A stretch of DNA of 30,171 bases, taken from CAZEVY01 sp964515555 (GTDB taxonomy: Bacteria; Acidobacteriota; Terriglobia; Bryobacterales; Bryobacteraceae). Below are positions 7,529 to 14,242 of this stretch, one piece after another. Under the pieces are notes generated by a model. It did no database searches and was not told where the DNA came from. It saw nothing but the letters and a program-made list of their open reading frames with translations. A program made the translations under genes and the position numbers. Position 1 is the first letter of the stretch. The number at the start of each line of letters is the position of its first letter. The DNA is taken from contig CAZEVY010000065.1 of the NCBI GenBank assembly GCA_964515555.1, positions 1-30,171 on the forward strand, written 5' to 3'.

Positions 7529-8535
7529 AGGTACTGGCGCCCATCCGGGAGCTCGGCGAGCTCGAAATGCTGGCCGCGGCCGGCGCCGAGGAGCTTTACT
7601 GCGGCATGGTGCCGCGCGAGTGGATGGATCGCTACACGGGCGCCGTGTGGCTGAATCGCCGGAGTCCCAAGGGCGGAAGCCTGGAGACGTGGTCGGAGAT
7701 GCGCGCGCTCGCCGACGCCGCCCGTCGCGCCGGCCTGCCGGTGTTCGCCACCATCAACGCACCCTACTACACCGCCGAGCAGTTGCCGCTGGTGATGGAG
7801 CTGGCGCGGCGGCTGTCGGAGGACTGCGGCCTCGACGCGCTCATCGTGACCGACGTGAACCTGCTCGTCCGCCTGAGCGAGGAGCGGCTGAGCGCGAAGC
7901 TGCACGTCAGTTCCGTGGCCGCGGCGCTCAACACCGAAGCGCTGCGATTCCTCCTGAACTTCGGACCGAGCCGCGTCATCCTTCCGCGCAGCCTGACGCT
8001 GGAGGAGATCGCGGGCGTACGGGGCGCGCTCGGCGACGCCGTGGAACTCGAAGTTTTCATGCTCAACGACGGCTGCGCCTTCGAGGAAGGCTTCTGCGCG
8101 ACGACGCATCATCACTCGGTGGGCGCCTTCTGCACCGACCTCTCCGGAATGGACGCCGACTTCGAGTGGCACGCGCCGGTCTTCACCAATCGCCGCCGCC
8201 AGTGGCTGCGGCGCAATCTCGCCGACTATCGCGAGTGGGTCTGGTATCTCAACGGCAACGGCTGCGGGGCGACGCCGAAGGGCCTGCCCTATGGCCCCTG
8301 CGGCCTGTGCGCGATCCCCGATCTCGCGCGGATCGGCGTGGCGTCGTTGAAGATCGTGGGGCGCGAGGCGTCGGCGTTCAAGAAGCTCGCCAGCGTGAAG
8401 ATGGTGCGCGATGTCGTCGACCGCGTGCGCGGCGGAGCGTCGAAACTGCACGCCATCGAGCGGGCGCGCGCGCTGCGCAACGAGCCGGAGCACTGCGACG
8501 CCGGCTACATGTGCTACTACAAGGTCGCGGGTTGA
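7525..8535 (+). CDS. U32-family protein, UbiU-like Fe-S pattern
   Basis: A 336-residue U32-family protein beginning with the family-typical MKVLAPIRELGELEMLAAAGAEELYCG (residues 1-27, TIM-barrel start). Cysteines at 184, 191, 203 and 247, plus 259 and 262, give C-X6-C-X11-C followed by a distant fourth ligand. This resembles UbiU (C-X6-C-X16-C-X38-C), so a [4Fe-4S] cluster is expected. LNDGCAF and the nearby FCTDL match the U32 core. C479-like tail cysteines are not present, but the C-terminus does contain CDAGYMC. The GTG start overlaps the previous gene (GTGA at 7525-7528), so the two are probably co-translated and act as a heterodimer like UbiU-UbiV. The 3' end overlaps the convergent zapA by 19 bases. 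It is likely the last gene of the QHNDH operon. Confidence 0.87.
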   Translation: MKVLAPIRELGELEMLAAAGAEELYCGMVPREWMDRYTGAVWLNRRSPKGGSLETWSEMRALADAARRAGLPVFATINAPYYTAEQLPLVMELARRLSEDCGLDALIVTDVNLLVRLSEERLSAKLHVSSVAAALNTEALRFLLNFGPSRVILPRSLTLEEIAGVRGALGDAVELEVFMLNDGCAFEEGFCATTHHHSVGAFCTDLSGMDADFEWHAPVFTNRRRQWLRRNLADYREWVWYLNGNGCGATPKGLPYGPCGLCAIPDLARIGVASLKIVGREASAFKKLASVKMVRDVVDRVRGGASKLHAIERARALRNEPEHCDAGYMCYYKVAG

Positions 8536-8828
8536 CCCTCCGCCAGCGCCGCGTCGAGCATCCCGCAGAACTCGCGATTCCGGCGGTCCACCGCGCCCCG
8601 CAGCGACGTCAGCTCGCCCTCGGTGGAGCGCAGGCGATCGGCCAGGTGCAGGCAGGCCAGCACGGCGACGCGCGTCGAATCGAGATTCTGCGACCGCCCC
8701 GCGATGGAGGTCATCAACTCATCGATCTCGGCGGCGAGCGCGACCATCTCGCCGGGGTCGCCCGTGGTGACCAGCGGAATCGACTGACCGAGGATGGTGA
8801 CGCGAACCTGTTTCTTCTCCGGCTGCAT
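8517..8828 (-). CDS. zapA: Cell division protein ZapA
   Basis: A 103-residue ZapA-family protein, which binds and cross-links FtsZ filaments at the Z ring. The N-terminal half carries the typical VRVTILGQSIPLVTTGDPG segment, followed by a long helix (residues 25-55, including LDSTRVAVLACLHLADRL) and a short coiled coil. Length is normal for the family. ATG 8828 is 17 bases downstream of the stop of the ZapB-like gene, so both probably come from one transcript running from rpmI. The stop TAG at 8519-8517 lies inside the end of the convergent U32 gene. Confidence 0.9.
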   Translation of the reverse strand: MQPEKKQVRVTILGQSIPLVTTGDPGEMVALAAEIDELMTSIAGRSQNLDSTRVAVLACLHLADRLRSTEGELTSLRGAVDRRNREFCGMLDAALAEGQPATL

Positions 8829-8845
8829 GCCGCAGAGGATATCAG

Positions 8846-9109
8846 CTAGGCGCCGAGCGCGTCCAGTTGCCCGAGCAGTTTCTCCAGCCGCCCGCGGACC
8901 TTTTCCCGCTCGCCGCGCAGCGACTCGTTCTCCTGCTTGAGGCGCGCCACCTCGGCCCGCAACGCTTCCAGCTCTCCCGACGACGCGCCACGCACGTTGA
9001 GCGCCGCATCCCGCTCGCCGCGCAGCTCCTCGACGAGTTCGACGACGCGCCGGATGCGCTCTTCGAGCAGACTCCAGGAGTCCGCGGACTGCTCGACCGG
9101 GGCCGCCAT
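8846..9109 (-). CDS. ZapB-like coiled-coil protein
   Basis: An 87-residue protein that is nearly all helical, with heptad-like Leu/Val spacing from about residue 14 to 83 (ERIRRVVELVEELRGERD, then LEALRAEVARLKQENESLRG). It has no signal or membrane segment. Composition, length and position directly before zapA suggest a ZapB-type division factor, but coiled coils diverge fast and the match is by pattern only. The start is ATG 9109; an open frame continues upstream to 9292, but that part is the shadow of rplT. The gene begins 2 bases after the rplT stop and is therefore likely co-transcribed with it. Confidence 0.75.
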   Translation of the reverse strand: MAAPVEQSADSWSLLEERIRRVVELVEELRGERDAALNVRGASSGELEALRAEVARLKQENESLRGEREKVRGRLEKLLGQLDALGA

Positions 9110-9111
9110 GG

Positions 9112-9471
9112 TCAGGCCGCCTGGGAGGACTTGGCCGTCTCGATCAACTTCCCGAAGGCGGCATCGTCGGCGTAGGCGATTTCGGCGAGCACCTTGCGGT
9201 TCAGGTCGAGTCCGGCGCGCTTCAGGCCGTTCATGAAGCGGCTGTAGGAGATGCCGTGGGCGCGGCAGGCGGCGCCGATTCGCACGATCCACAGCGACCG
9301 GAAGTCGCGCTTCTTCAGCTTGCGTCCGATGTAGGCGTGGCGCAGGCCGCGCTCGACGGCCTCCTGTGCCGACCGGTAGAGCTTCCCTTTGGTGAGAAAG
9401 TAGCCCTCGGCGAGCTTGAGGGTCTTGCGGCGCGAGTCGCGCCGCGTGGTTCCACGTTTGACTCTGGGCAC
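9112..9471 (-). CDS. rplT: Large ribosomal subunit protein bL20
   Basis: A 119-residue L20 with the basic N-terminal extension (MPRVKRGTTRRDSRRKTLKL) and the globular core ending in AYIGRKLKKRDFRSLW and SYSRFMNGLKRAGLDLNRK. L20 is an early 23S rRNA-binding assembly protein and in several bacteria represses its own operon. The start is GTG 9471, preceded by a strong AAGGAGG at 9483-9477 (5-bp spacing), which settles the start. It lies 71 bases after rpmI. Confidence 0.97.
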   Translation of the reverse strand: MPRVKRGTTRRDSRRKTLKLAEGYFLTKGKLYRSAQEAVERGLRHAYIGRKLKKRDFRSLWIVRIGAACRAHGISYSRFMNGLKRAGLDLNRKVLAEIAYADDAAFGKLIETAKSSQAA

Positions 9472-9495
9472 GTTTTCCTCCTTGGGATGTTATCA

Positions 9496-9534
9496 GGTGG
9501 ATCGGGCACGTGCCTGCGCGCCGTCCACACCGGC
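9496..9534 (-). promoter_or_regulatory. Structured rpmI-rplT spacer, possible L20-linked control
   Basis: The spacer between rpmI and rplT contains a perfect 10-base palindrome (GGCACGTGCC, 9505-9514), and a GTGGA...TCCAC pair can enclose it. L20 autoregulation through structured leader RNA is known in other bacteria. Whether this fold is such a site is speculative. Confidence 0.2.
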
Positions 9535-9542
9535 CGCCGTGC

Positions 9543-9737
9543 TTAGTACGGCAGCATGTCCTTGATCGCGTTCACGTTGGCGTCGTCGACCACCGTCGAC
9601 GATCTCAGGTGACGCTTTCGCGAACGCGCCTTCGAGGTAAGGATGTGCCGGGCGAATGCGTGATGGCGGACAATCTTGCCCGATCCGGTCTTCTTGAAGC
9701 GCTTTGCGGCGCCCTTGTGCGTTTTCAACTTGGGCAT
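9543..9737 (-). CDS. rpmI: Large ribosomal subunit protein bL35
   Basis: A 64-residue L35 with the canonical MPKLKTHKGAAKRFKKTGSG start, HHAFARHILTSK in the middle and the basic KARSRKRHLR stretch. It is a small structural protein of the 50S subunit. ATG 9737 has GAGG about 6 bases upstream. Normally infC lies directly upstream, but here the preceding gene is a BMC shell protein ending at 9790, so rpmI seems to rely on the promoter in the 52-base gap. Confidence 0.97.
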   Translation of the reverse strand: MPKLKTHKGAAKRFKKTGSGKIVRHHAFARHILTSKARSRKRHLRSSTVVDDANVNAIKDMLPY

Positions 9738-9763
9738 GGATACCTCGAAGGAAGGCTTTCGCC

Positions 9764-9772
9764 AGTATAGCA
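9764..9772 (-). promoter_or_regulatory. Extended -10 promoter for rpmI-rplT
   Basis: Read on the reverse strand, TGCTATACT gives an extended -10 (TGn plus TATACT, 5 of 6 to consensus) about 27 bases before the rpmI ATG. A weak -35-like CTGAAC lies 18 bases upstream. The predicted start near 9757 leaves a 20-base leader containing the ribosome site. Confidence 0.5.
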
Positions 9773-9789
9773 GAACGGGCGCCGGCCGT

Positions 9790-10341
9790 TCAGATCATCT
9801 CGTTCAGCAGCTCCGGACGCGGCTGCGCGATGACTACCTTATTCGTCAGCAGGCCCTTGGCCGCCACCACGGCGGCGCCGGCGTCCACCGCGCTGCGCAC
9901 CGCCGCCACCGACCCGGTAATCGTGACGAACGCCTTTCCGCCCAGCGCCATCGCCAGGCGGATTTCAATCAGCTTCACGTTCGCGCTCTTGGCCGCGCGG
10001 TCGGCCGCCTCGATCAGCGACGCCACCGAGAACGACTCGATAATGCCCAGCGCCTCCAGCGCCTCCACCTTGTTCGTGCCCGAGAGCGCCGGGAACACCG
10101 ACTCGTGCACGTTCGGAATCACGAACGTGTCGATCACCGAGAAGTCGCCCGTCTCGCAGCCCTGCCGCACCGAAGCCTCCACCGCCGCGACGTCGCCGCG
10201 CACCAGCACCATGTACTTGCCCGAGCAGATCGAGCGCGCCAGCACCAGCTCGACCGCCGCCGCCTTCAGCATCGCGTCACAAGCCTGGTAGCCGGCCGCC
10301 ACGCTCGTCAGTTCGATCAGACCGATGGAAGTTCCCGTCAT
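9790..10341 (-). CDS. Bacterial microcompartment shell protein, tandem BMC (PduT-like)
   Basis: A 183-residue protein with two BMC folds in tandem, close to the length of PduT (about 184). Such proteins form pseudohexameric trimer tiles in metabolosome shells, and PduT carries a [4Fe-4S] cluster at the trimer axis to pass electrons. Domain 1 begins IGLIELTSVAAGYQACDAML; domain 2 begins LGIIESFSVASLIEAADRAA. The cysteines are C21, C39 and C62. By comparison with PduT from memory, the axial Cys (position 108 there) falls on L109 here, so the cluster may be absent or held differently. The ATG at 10341 overlaps the PduS-like stop (ATGA), so the two are coupled. No other shell gene is present in the window. 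Confidence 0.9.
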   Translation of the reverse strand: MTGTSIGLIELTSVAAGYQACDAMLKAAAVELVLARSICSGKYMVLVRGDVAAVEASVRQGCETGDFSVIDTFVIPNVHESVFPALSGTNKVEALEALGIIESFSVASLIEAADRAAKSANVKLIEIRLAMALGGKAFVTITGSVAAVRSAVDAGAAVVAAKGLLTNKVVIAQPRPELLNEMI

Positions 10342-11657
10342 TTCGCCTCGATTTCCACGAACGAATCCGTCACACGCTTCACCACGCCGTCGATCGAAGC
10401 GTGTATCGTCGCGCCCATCGCTTCCGGCGCGACCGCCGCGACCACCGCGCCCCGCTTCACCTTGCGCCCTTCGCCGACCTTCGGCTCGGCGGGCGCTCCG
10501 GCGTGCTGCTTGAGCTTGAGCCTCACGCGCCGCGTCTGGAGCTCCACGTCGCGATATGGCGTCTCGGCCTCGTACTGCTCCACCTTGAGGCGCTTGCGCA
10601 GCATCGCGAGCGGCACCCTGCGGCTTTCCTTCATCGGATGCACGCGCACGGGCTTCTGCTGGACGAACTTGGTCCCGGCGGCGCGCAGCGCGCGCTTGGA
10701 GTCGTCGCAGGCCTCCTTGGGAAACAGATCCTCGGGGCACGCGTAGAGCGTGCACAGGCCGCAGGCGCAGCATAGATCGGCCCACTGGTTCCAGATCTCC
10801 GCTCCCGTCGAAGTGAATCCCAGGCTGCGCATCACCTTGTGCGGCTGCACGTCGTAGCCGAGCAGGTAGCGGGGACAGAACTCCGTGCAGTAGCTGCACT
10901 GGTCGCACGCCGACTTGCCGATGCGGTTCATCGACTCCTGCGAACGGTCCTTGCGCTGAATCAGGTAATGGTCGCGCGGCAGGACGATCAGGCCCGCAGT
11001 GGTCTTGGTGACGACGTCGTCGGCGTCGAACGTCAGCGTCCCCATCATGATGCCGCTGACGAAGATGCCGTAGTCGCCGGTCGCCGCGCCCCCCGCGGCC
11101 TCGATCAGTTCGCGGAACGATATCCCCACCGGCGCCCACCAGGACCCCGGATTCCGCACCGCGCCGCTCACCGAGAGAAATTTGCGCGTCACCGGCACGC
11201 CGCGGCTGGCCTGCTCGGCGTTGTACAGCGTCTCGACATTGTTGACCACGCATCCAACCTGAAGCGGAATGCCGGACGGCGGAATCAGCCGCCCGGTCGC
11301 GATGTGGACCAGCTCGTACTCGTCGCCGGAAGGGTAGAAGTCGCCCAACTCGACGATGTCGATGGCCCATCCCTCGACGAGCGGCCGCACGGCGGCGATG
11401 GCGTCGGCGTTCTTGGTCTTGATGCCGAACTTGCCGCGCTGCGCGCCCACCGCCGACATCATGAGCTTCATGCCGCCGGCCACGCCGCCGGCGAAATGCT
11501 TCATCAGCTCGTAGTCCTTGTGAAGCAGCGGCTCGCACTCCGCTCCGTTGGCGATGAGAAACTCGACCTGCGACGCCGCCTTCACGTGCGTCGGAAATCC
11601 CGCGCCGCCCGCGCCGACGACACCGCACTCGCGCAACTGGTCGGCGAGCGAGCTCAC
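10338..11657 (-). CDS. PduS-like RnfC-domain flavo-iron-sulfur protein
   Basis: A 439-residue RnfC/NuoF-like electron-transfer protein. PduS, the best-known relative, reduces cobalamin in propanediol metabolosomes using NADH. The N-terminus has the nucleotide/flavin-binding GAGGAGFPTH (15-24), then a SLBB-like region. Two 4Fe-4S motifs follow: C251, C254, C257 and C261 (CDQCSYCTEFCP), and C296/C297, C299, C302 and C307 (ending YACP). The C-terminus ends in a RnfC barrel-sandwich-like segment. The wording CPRYLLGYDVQPHKVMRSLG strongly resembles PduS. The GTG start at 11657 overlaps the deacylase stop (GTGA), and its own stop overlaps the BMC gene. With the PduT-like shell protein it forms a recognised redox pair, but no cobalamin enzyme is in the window. 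Confidence 0.9.
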   Translation of the reverse strand: MSSLADQLRECGVVGAGGAGFPTHVKAASQVEFLIANGAECEPLLHKDYELMKHFAGGVAGGMKLMMSAVGAQRGKFGIKTKNADAIAAVRPLVEGWAIDIVELGDFYPSGDEYELVHIATGRLIPPSGIPLQVGCVVNNVETLYNAEQASRGVPVTRKFLSVSGAVRNPGSWWAPVGISFRELIEAAGGAATGDYGIFVSGIMMGTLTFDADDVVTKTTAGLIVLPRDHYLIQRKDRSQESMNRIGKSACDQCSYCTEFCPRYLLGYDVQPHKVMRSLGFTSTGAEIWNQWADLCCACGLCTLYACPEDLFPKEACDDSKRALRAAGTKFVQQKPVRVHPMKESRRVPLAMLRKRLKVEQYEAETPYRDVELQTRRVRLKLKQHAGAPAEPKVGEGRKVKRGAVVAAVAPEAMGATIHASIDGVVKRVTDSFVEIEAK

Positions 11658-13267
11658 TTCTTCCCCTGGCCGTAGAGAACCTTGCCTGGCCGCGCGCCGG
11701 TGTGCTTGTCCTTTTCGAGAACCACCGTCCCGTTGACGACCACGTACACGATGCCCTCGGCGTACTGGTGCGGCTTCTCGAAGGTCGCGCGGTCGATCAC
11801 GCGATCGGCGTCGAACACCGTGATGTCGGCCGCCATGCCGGGGCGCAGCAGGCCGCGGTCCATGATACCGATCTTGGCGGCGTTGGCCGACGTCATCTTG
11901 CGGATGGCCTCCTCCATGGTGATGACTTTATCGTCGCGCACGTAGCGGCCGAGGATGCGCGGAAACGTCCCGTAATAGCGCGGGTGCGGGTTCGATCCCG
12001 AGCGCGCGCCGTCGACGCTCACCGCCGTGCCGTCGGAGCCGAACGAGACGAACGGCTGCTTCATCGCGTAGCGCATGTCTTCCTCGGAGTGGTGGAAGTA
12101 GACCGTCGACACCCCGCCGCCGTTGTTGAGCAGCAGCTCGAACAGAACGTCGATGCCGGGCTTGCCGATCGTCTGAATCACCTCGCTCATGCGCTTGCCC
12201 TGGAACTGCTTGTACTTCGGATTCGAGAGCGAGACCAGCAGCATCCCCTCCCAGCTTCCCGTCGCCGTGTAGTGGTTGTACCAGTTCGATCCCGGAATGC
12301 CTTCGTTGATTTCTTTCTCGAGGCGCGGCCGCAGCGCCGGATCCTTCAGCCGCGCCATCATCTGCTGGCGGCCGCCCTCGTGCGCCCACGGTGGAATGAT
12401 GCTCGCGAGATTGTTCTGCCCGGCGCGATACGGATAGACGTGCGCCTCCACCTGCTGTCCGTTACGGCGCGCCGCGGCGATCGTGTTGACCAGCTCGTCC
12501 ATGCGGCCCCACAGCTTGTGCTCGGCGATCTTCAAGTGAATAATGTCGACCGGCACCCCGGCGCGGCGTCCGATCTCGATGGCCTCGGCGGCCGCCTCGA
12601 AGACGCCGAAACCCTCCGTGCGCATGTGGGTCGAGTAGATGCCGCCGAAGGGCGCGGCCGCCTCGCACATGGCGACCAGCGAGTCGGTGTCGATCCAGGT
12701 GCCCGGCGGCCCGCTGAGCGAGCTCGCCACGCCGAGCGCGCCCTGCTCCATGGCCGTACGCACGATGGCCTGCATCTTCACACGATCGGCCGGAATCGCC
12801 GGGCCCGCGCGCTGGCCGTGCACGCGCGTCCAGACCGTGCTGCTGCCGATGTAACTGCCGATGTTCGTGGAGACGCCCAGCTTGAGCACGCGCGCGAAAT
12901 ACGCGGCGAAGTCGGGGAACTCGCCGCTCGGCGCCGCCGATCCGCCTTCGCCGAAGATCATCGACGTGACGCCCTGCCGCACCATGCTCTGCGCGTTGCC
13001 GTCGGAGAGGATGGTGTTGTCGGAGTGGTTGTGCATGTCGATGAAGCCGGGCGCGACCACCAGGCCCTTCGCATCGATCACGCGCGCCGCCTGCGCACCT
13101 CCGAGCCGGCCGATGGCGGCGATGCGGTCGCCGCGCACGCCGATATCGGCCATCACCCAGGGATTGCCGGTGCCGTCGTAGACCTTGCCGTTGCGGATCA
13201 CGAGGTCGAACGGCTGCGCGAAGGCGGGCATCGCGGCGATCAGTGGGACGAGACGAGACACTCGCAT
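11654..13267 (-). CDS. N-acyl-D-amino-acid deacylase family amidohydrolase, exported
   Basis: A 537-residue amidohydrolase-superfamily enzyme of the D-aminoacylase type, hydrolysing N-acyl-D-amino acids or related amides. A short signal peptide (MRVSRLVPLIAAMPAFAQ) suggests export. The metal-binding HXH is H79/H81 in GFIDMHNHSD. Further hallmarks are STHMRTEG, DIIHLKIAEHK, and the late Asp in FGSDGTAVS. The C-terminal small beta domain ends with GMAADITVFDADRVIDRATF. ATG 13267 is preceded by AAGGAG 7 bases upstream. It sits between the ACT-domain gene (11-base gap) and the PduS-like gene (4-base overlap), so all four are one transcript. The exported location makes it an unlikely microcompartment cargo; exact substrate unknown. 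Confidence 0.9.
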   Translation of the reverse strand: MRVSRLVPLIAAMPAFAQPFDLVIRNGKVYDGTGNPWVMADIGVRGDRIAAIGRLGGAQAARVIDAKGLVVAPGFIDMHNHSDNTILSDGNAQSMVRQGVTSMIFGEGGSAAPSGEFPDFAAYFARVLKLGVSTNIGSYIGSSTVWTRVHGQRAGPAIPADRVKMQAIVRTAMEQGALGVASSLSGPPGTWIDTDSLVAMCEAAAPFGGIYSTHMRTEGFGVFEAAAEAIEIGRRAGVPVDIIHLKIAEHKLWGRMDELVNTIAAARRNGQQVEAHVYPYRAGQNNLASIIPPWAHEGGRQQMMARLKDPALRPRLEKEINEGIPGSNWYNHYTATGSWEGMLLVSLSNPKYKQFQGKRMSEVIQTIGKPGIDVLFELLLNNGGGVSTVYFHHSEEDMRYAMKQPFVSFGSDGTAVSVDGARSGSNPHPRYYGTFPRILGRYVRDDKVITMEEAIRKMTSANAAKIGIMDRGLLRPGMAADITVFDADRVIDRATFEKPHQYAEGIVYVVVNGTVVLEKDKHTGARPGKVLYGQGKK

Positions 13268-13278
13268 CGGAGACTCCT

Positions 13279-13935
13279 TCAGAAGACGCGGCGATTGAGC
13301 CGATCGACGGTGAACTTGGCTGTGTCGGCGACGGCCATTACCGCCATGACGCCGGCCTGCACGGGGTCGGAGACCACCAGGTCGGCGGCGTCCGGCACGC
13401 TGCCCGCCATGTTCAGGCTGATGACCAGCAGCCCCTGCGCGCGGACTTCGCGGACGGCCTGCTCGATCTCACCGCCCATGAGCGCTCCGGCGAGCACCAG
13501 CGCTTTCGCGCGAGGAAGCCTCGCCACGGCGCGCACGGCGGCCGCCAGCGGCTGCTCCCCGACCAGCGGAATGGTGTCGACCGAGATGTGCTCGCCTCGT
13601 ATGTTGTGACGGTCGGCCTCGGAGATCGCACCGATCGAGACCTGACCGACCTGCGCGCCGCCGCCCATGATGATGATGCGCTTCCCGTAGATTTTCTGAA
13701 GCGACGGCTCAATCGTGGCCTGCTGGACGATGTCGAGCGCCTCGAGTCCGGCGATGAGCGGCTCGGGCGCGCCCGGCAGGTCGAGCTCGAAGTAGATGCG
13801 CGCTTCCGGCGGTCCCGCGTGCAGTATCTCGACCGACGTGATGTTGCCCTGGTGACTCGCGATGACGCCGGTGACCTGGTGCAGGACACCGGGTCCGCCG
13901 CCGGCGCGGATGAGGAGTCCGAGCTTCTCTTGCAT
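13279..13935 (-). CDS. ACT-domain protein (DUF5612-like)
   Basis: A 218-residue cytoplasmic protein with an N-terminal ACT domain (about residues 1-75; GPGVLHQVTGVIASHQGNITSVE is the characteristic ligand-binding turn). The C-terminal half of about 140 residues (GKRIIIMGGGAQVGQVSIGAI, then LAGALMGGEIEQAV) resembles DUF5612, of unknown function and found next to ACT domains in archaea and bacteria. ACT domains usually sense amino acids or other small metabolites, so it may be a metabolite-responsive partner of the deacylase it precedes. ATG 13935 appears to be the first gene of the operon that runs through the deacylase, PduS-like and PduT-like genes. Confidence 0.8.
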   Translation of the reverse strand: MQEKLGLLIRAGGGPGVLHQVTGVIASHQGNITSVEILHAGPPEARIYFELDLPGAPEPLIAGLEALDIVQQATIEPSLQKIYGKRIIIMGGGAQVGQVSIGAISEADRHNIRGEHISVDTIPLVGEQPLAAAVRAVARLPRAKALVLAGALMGGEIEQAVREVRAQGLLVISLNMAGSVPDAADLVVSDPVQAGVMAVMAVADTAKFTVDRLNRRVF

Positions 13936-13989
13936 CGCGGAACCGCTATCTTAGCGCACGGTGGACTGCGCTCTCGTGTCGCGCGGAGA

Positions 13990-14010
13990 CTTCCATGGGC
14001 TGAGTGGAAG
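13990..14010. promoter_or_regulatory. Inverted repeat, possible HicB operator
   Basis: CTTCCA (13990-13995) and TGGAAG (14005-14010) form a perfect 6-base inverted repeat with a 9-base spacer, ending 3 bases before the -35 of the hicA promoter. Autorepression by HicB at such sites is usual; the assignment is from position only. Confidence 0.3.
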
Positions 14011-14013
14011 CCG

Positions 14014-14042
14014 TTGACCAACGAGCCGGGCTTGAATAGCAT
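14014..14042 (+). promoter_or_regulatory. Sigma70-type promoter for hicAB
   Basis: TTGACC (14014-14019), a 17-base spacer and TAGCAT (14037-14042) match the consensus at 5 and 4 of 6 positions. The expected start falls near 14049, so the GTG at 14051 would be almost leaderless. Confidence 0.5.
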
Positions 14043-14050
14043 GGAAGAGG

Positions 14051-14242
14051 GTGACTGCCAGTGAGCTAAAGCGTTGGCTCGCGAAACATGGCTGCAGGTT
14101 CGTGGAGGGCAAGCGGCACATTTGGGTTTGCCGAGGCGACAAGAAAGTCATCATGCCACGGCACCCGTCGAAGGAAATCAAGAAGGGCACGCTGCGGGCG
14201 ATCCTGAAGGATCTGGGATTGAACGAGGAAGATCAGACCTGA
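14051..14242 (+). CDS. hicA: HicA-type toxin (mRNA interferase)
   Basis: A 63-residue HicA: a small dsRBD-like ribonuclease that cleaves mRNA when not bound by HicB. The start MTASELKRWLAKHGCRFVEG fits the family, as does the later MPRHPSKEIKKGTLRAILKD. The active-site His is expected in the G-x-x-H segment, here GKRHIW; many relatives have GSHH, so the preceding Ser-His is altered. The start is GTG 14051, with a purine-rich GGAAGAGG immediately upstream but poor spacing. Its stop shares one base with the start of hicB (TGATG), typical translational coupling. Toxin first, antitoxin second is the usual order. Confidence 0.87.
   Translation: MTASELKRWLAKHGCRFVEGKRHIWVCRGDKKVIMPRHPSKEIKKGTLRAILKDLGLNEEDQT

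Noticed and set aside
6611..8535. The U32 pair as secreted collagenase-like peptidases
   Set aside because: Neither has a signal peptide, both carry Fe-S-type cysteine sets, and the family is now better known for hydroxylation. A peptidase role on the gamma-subunit leader cannot be fully excluded.
11654..13267. The deacylase as microcompartment cargo
   Set aside because: The N-terminus is a signal peptide rather than an amphipathic encapsulation helix, so the protein is probably exported.
11702..13609. A 635-codon open frame antisense to the deacylase and the ACT-domain gene
   Set aside because: It spans two well-supported reverse genes and shows only low-complexity Arg/Val/Asp sequence.
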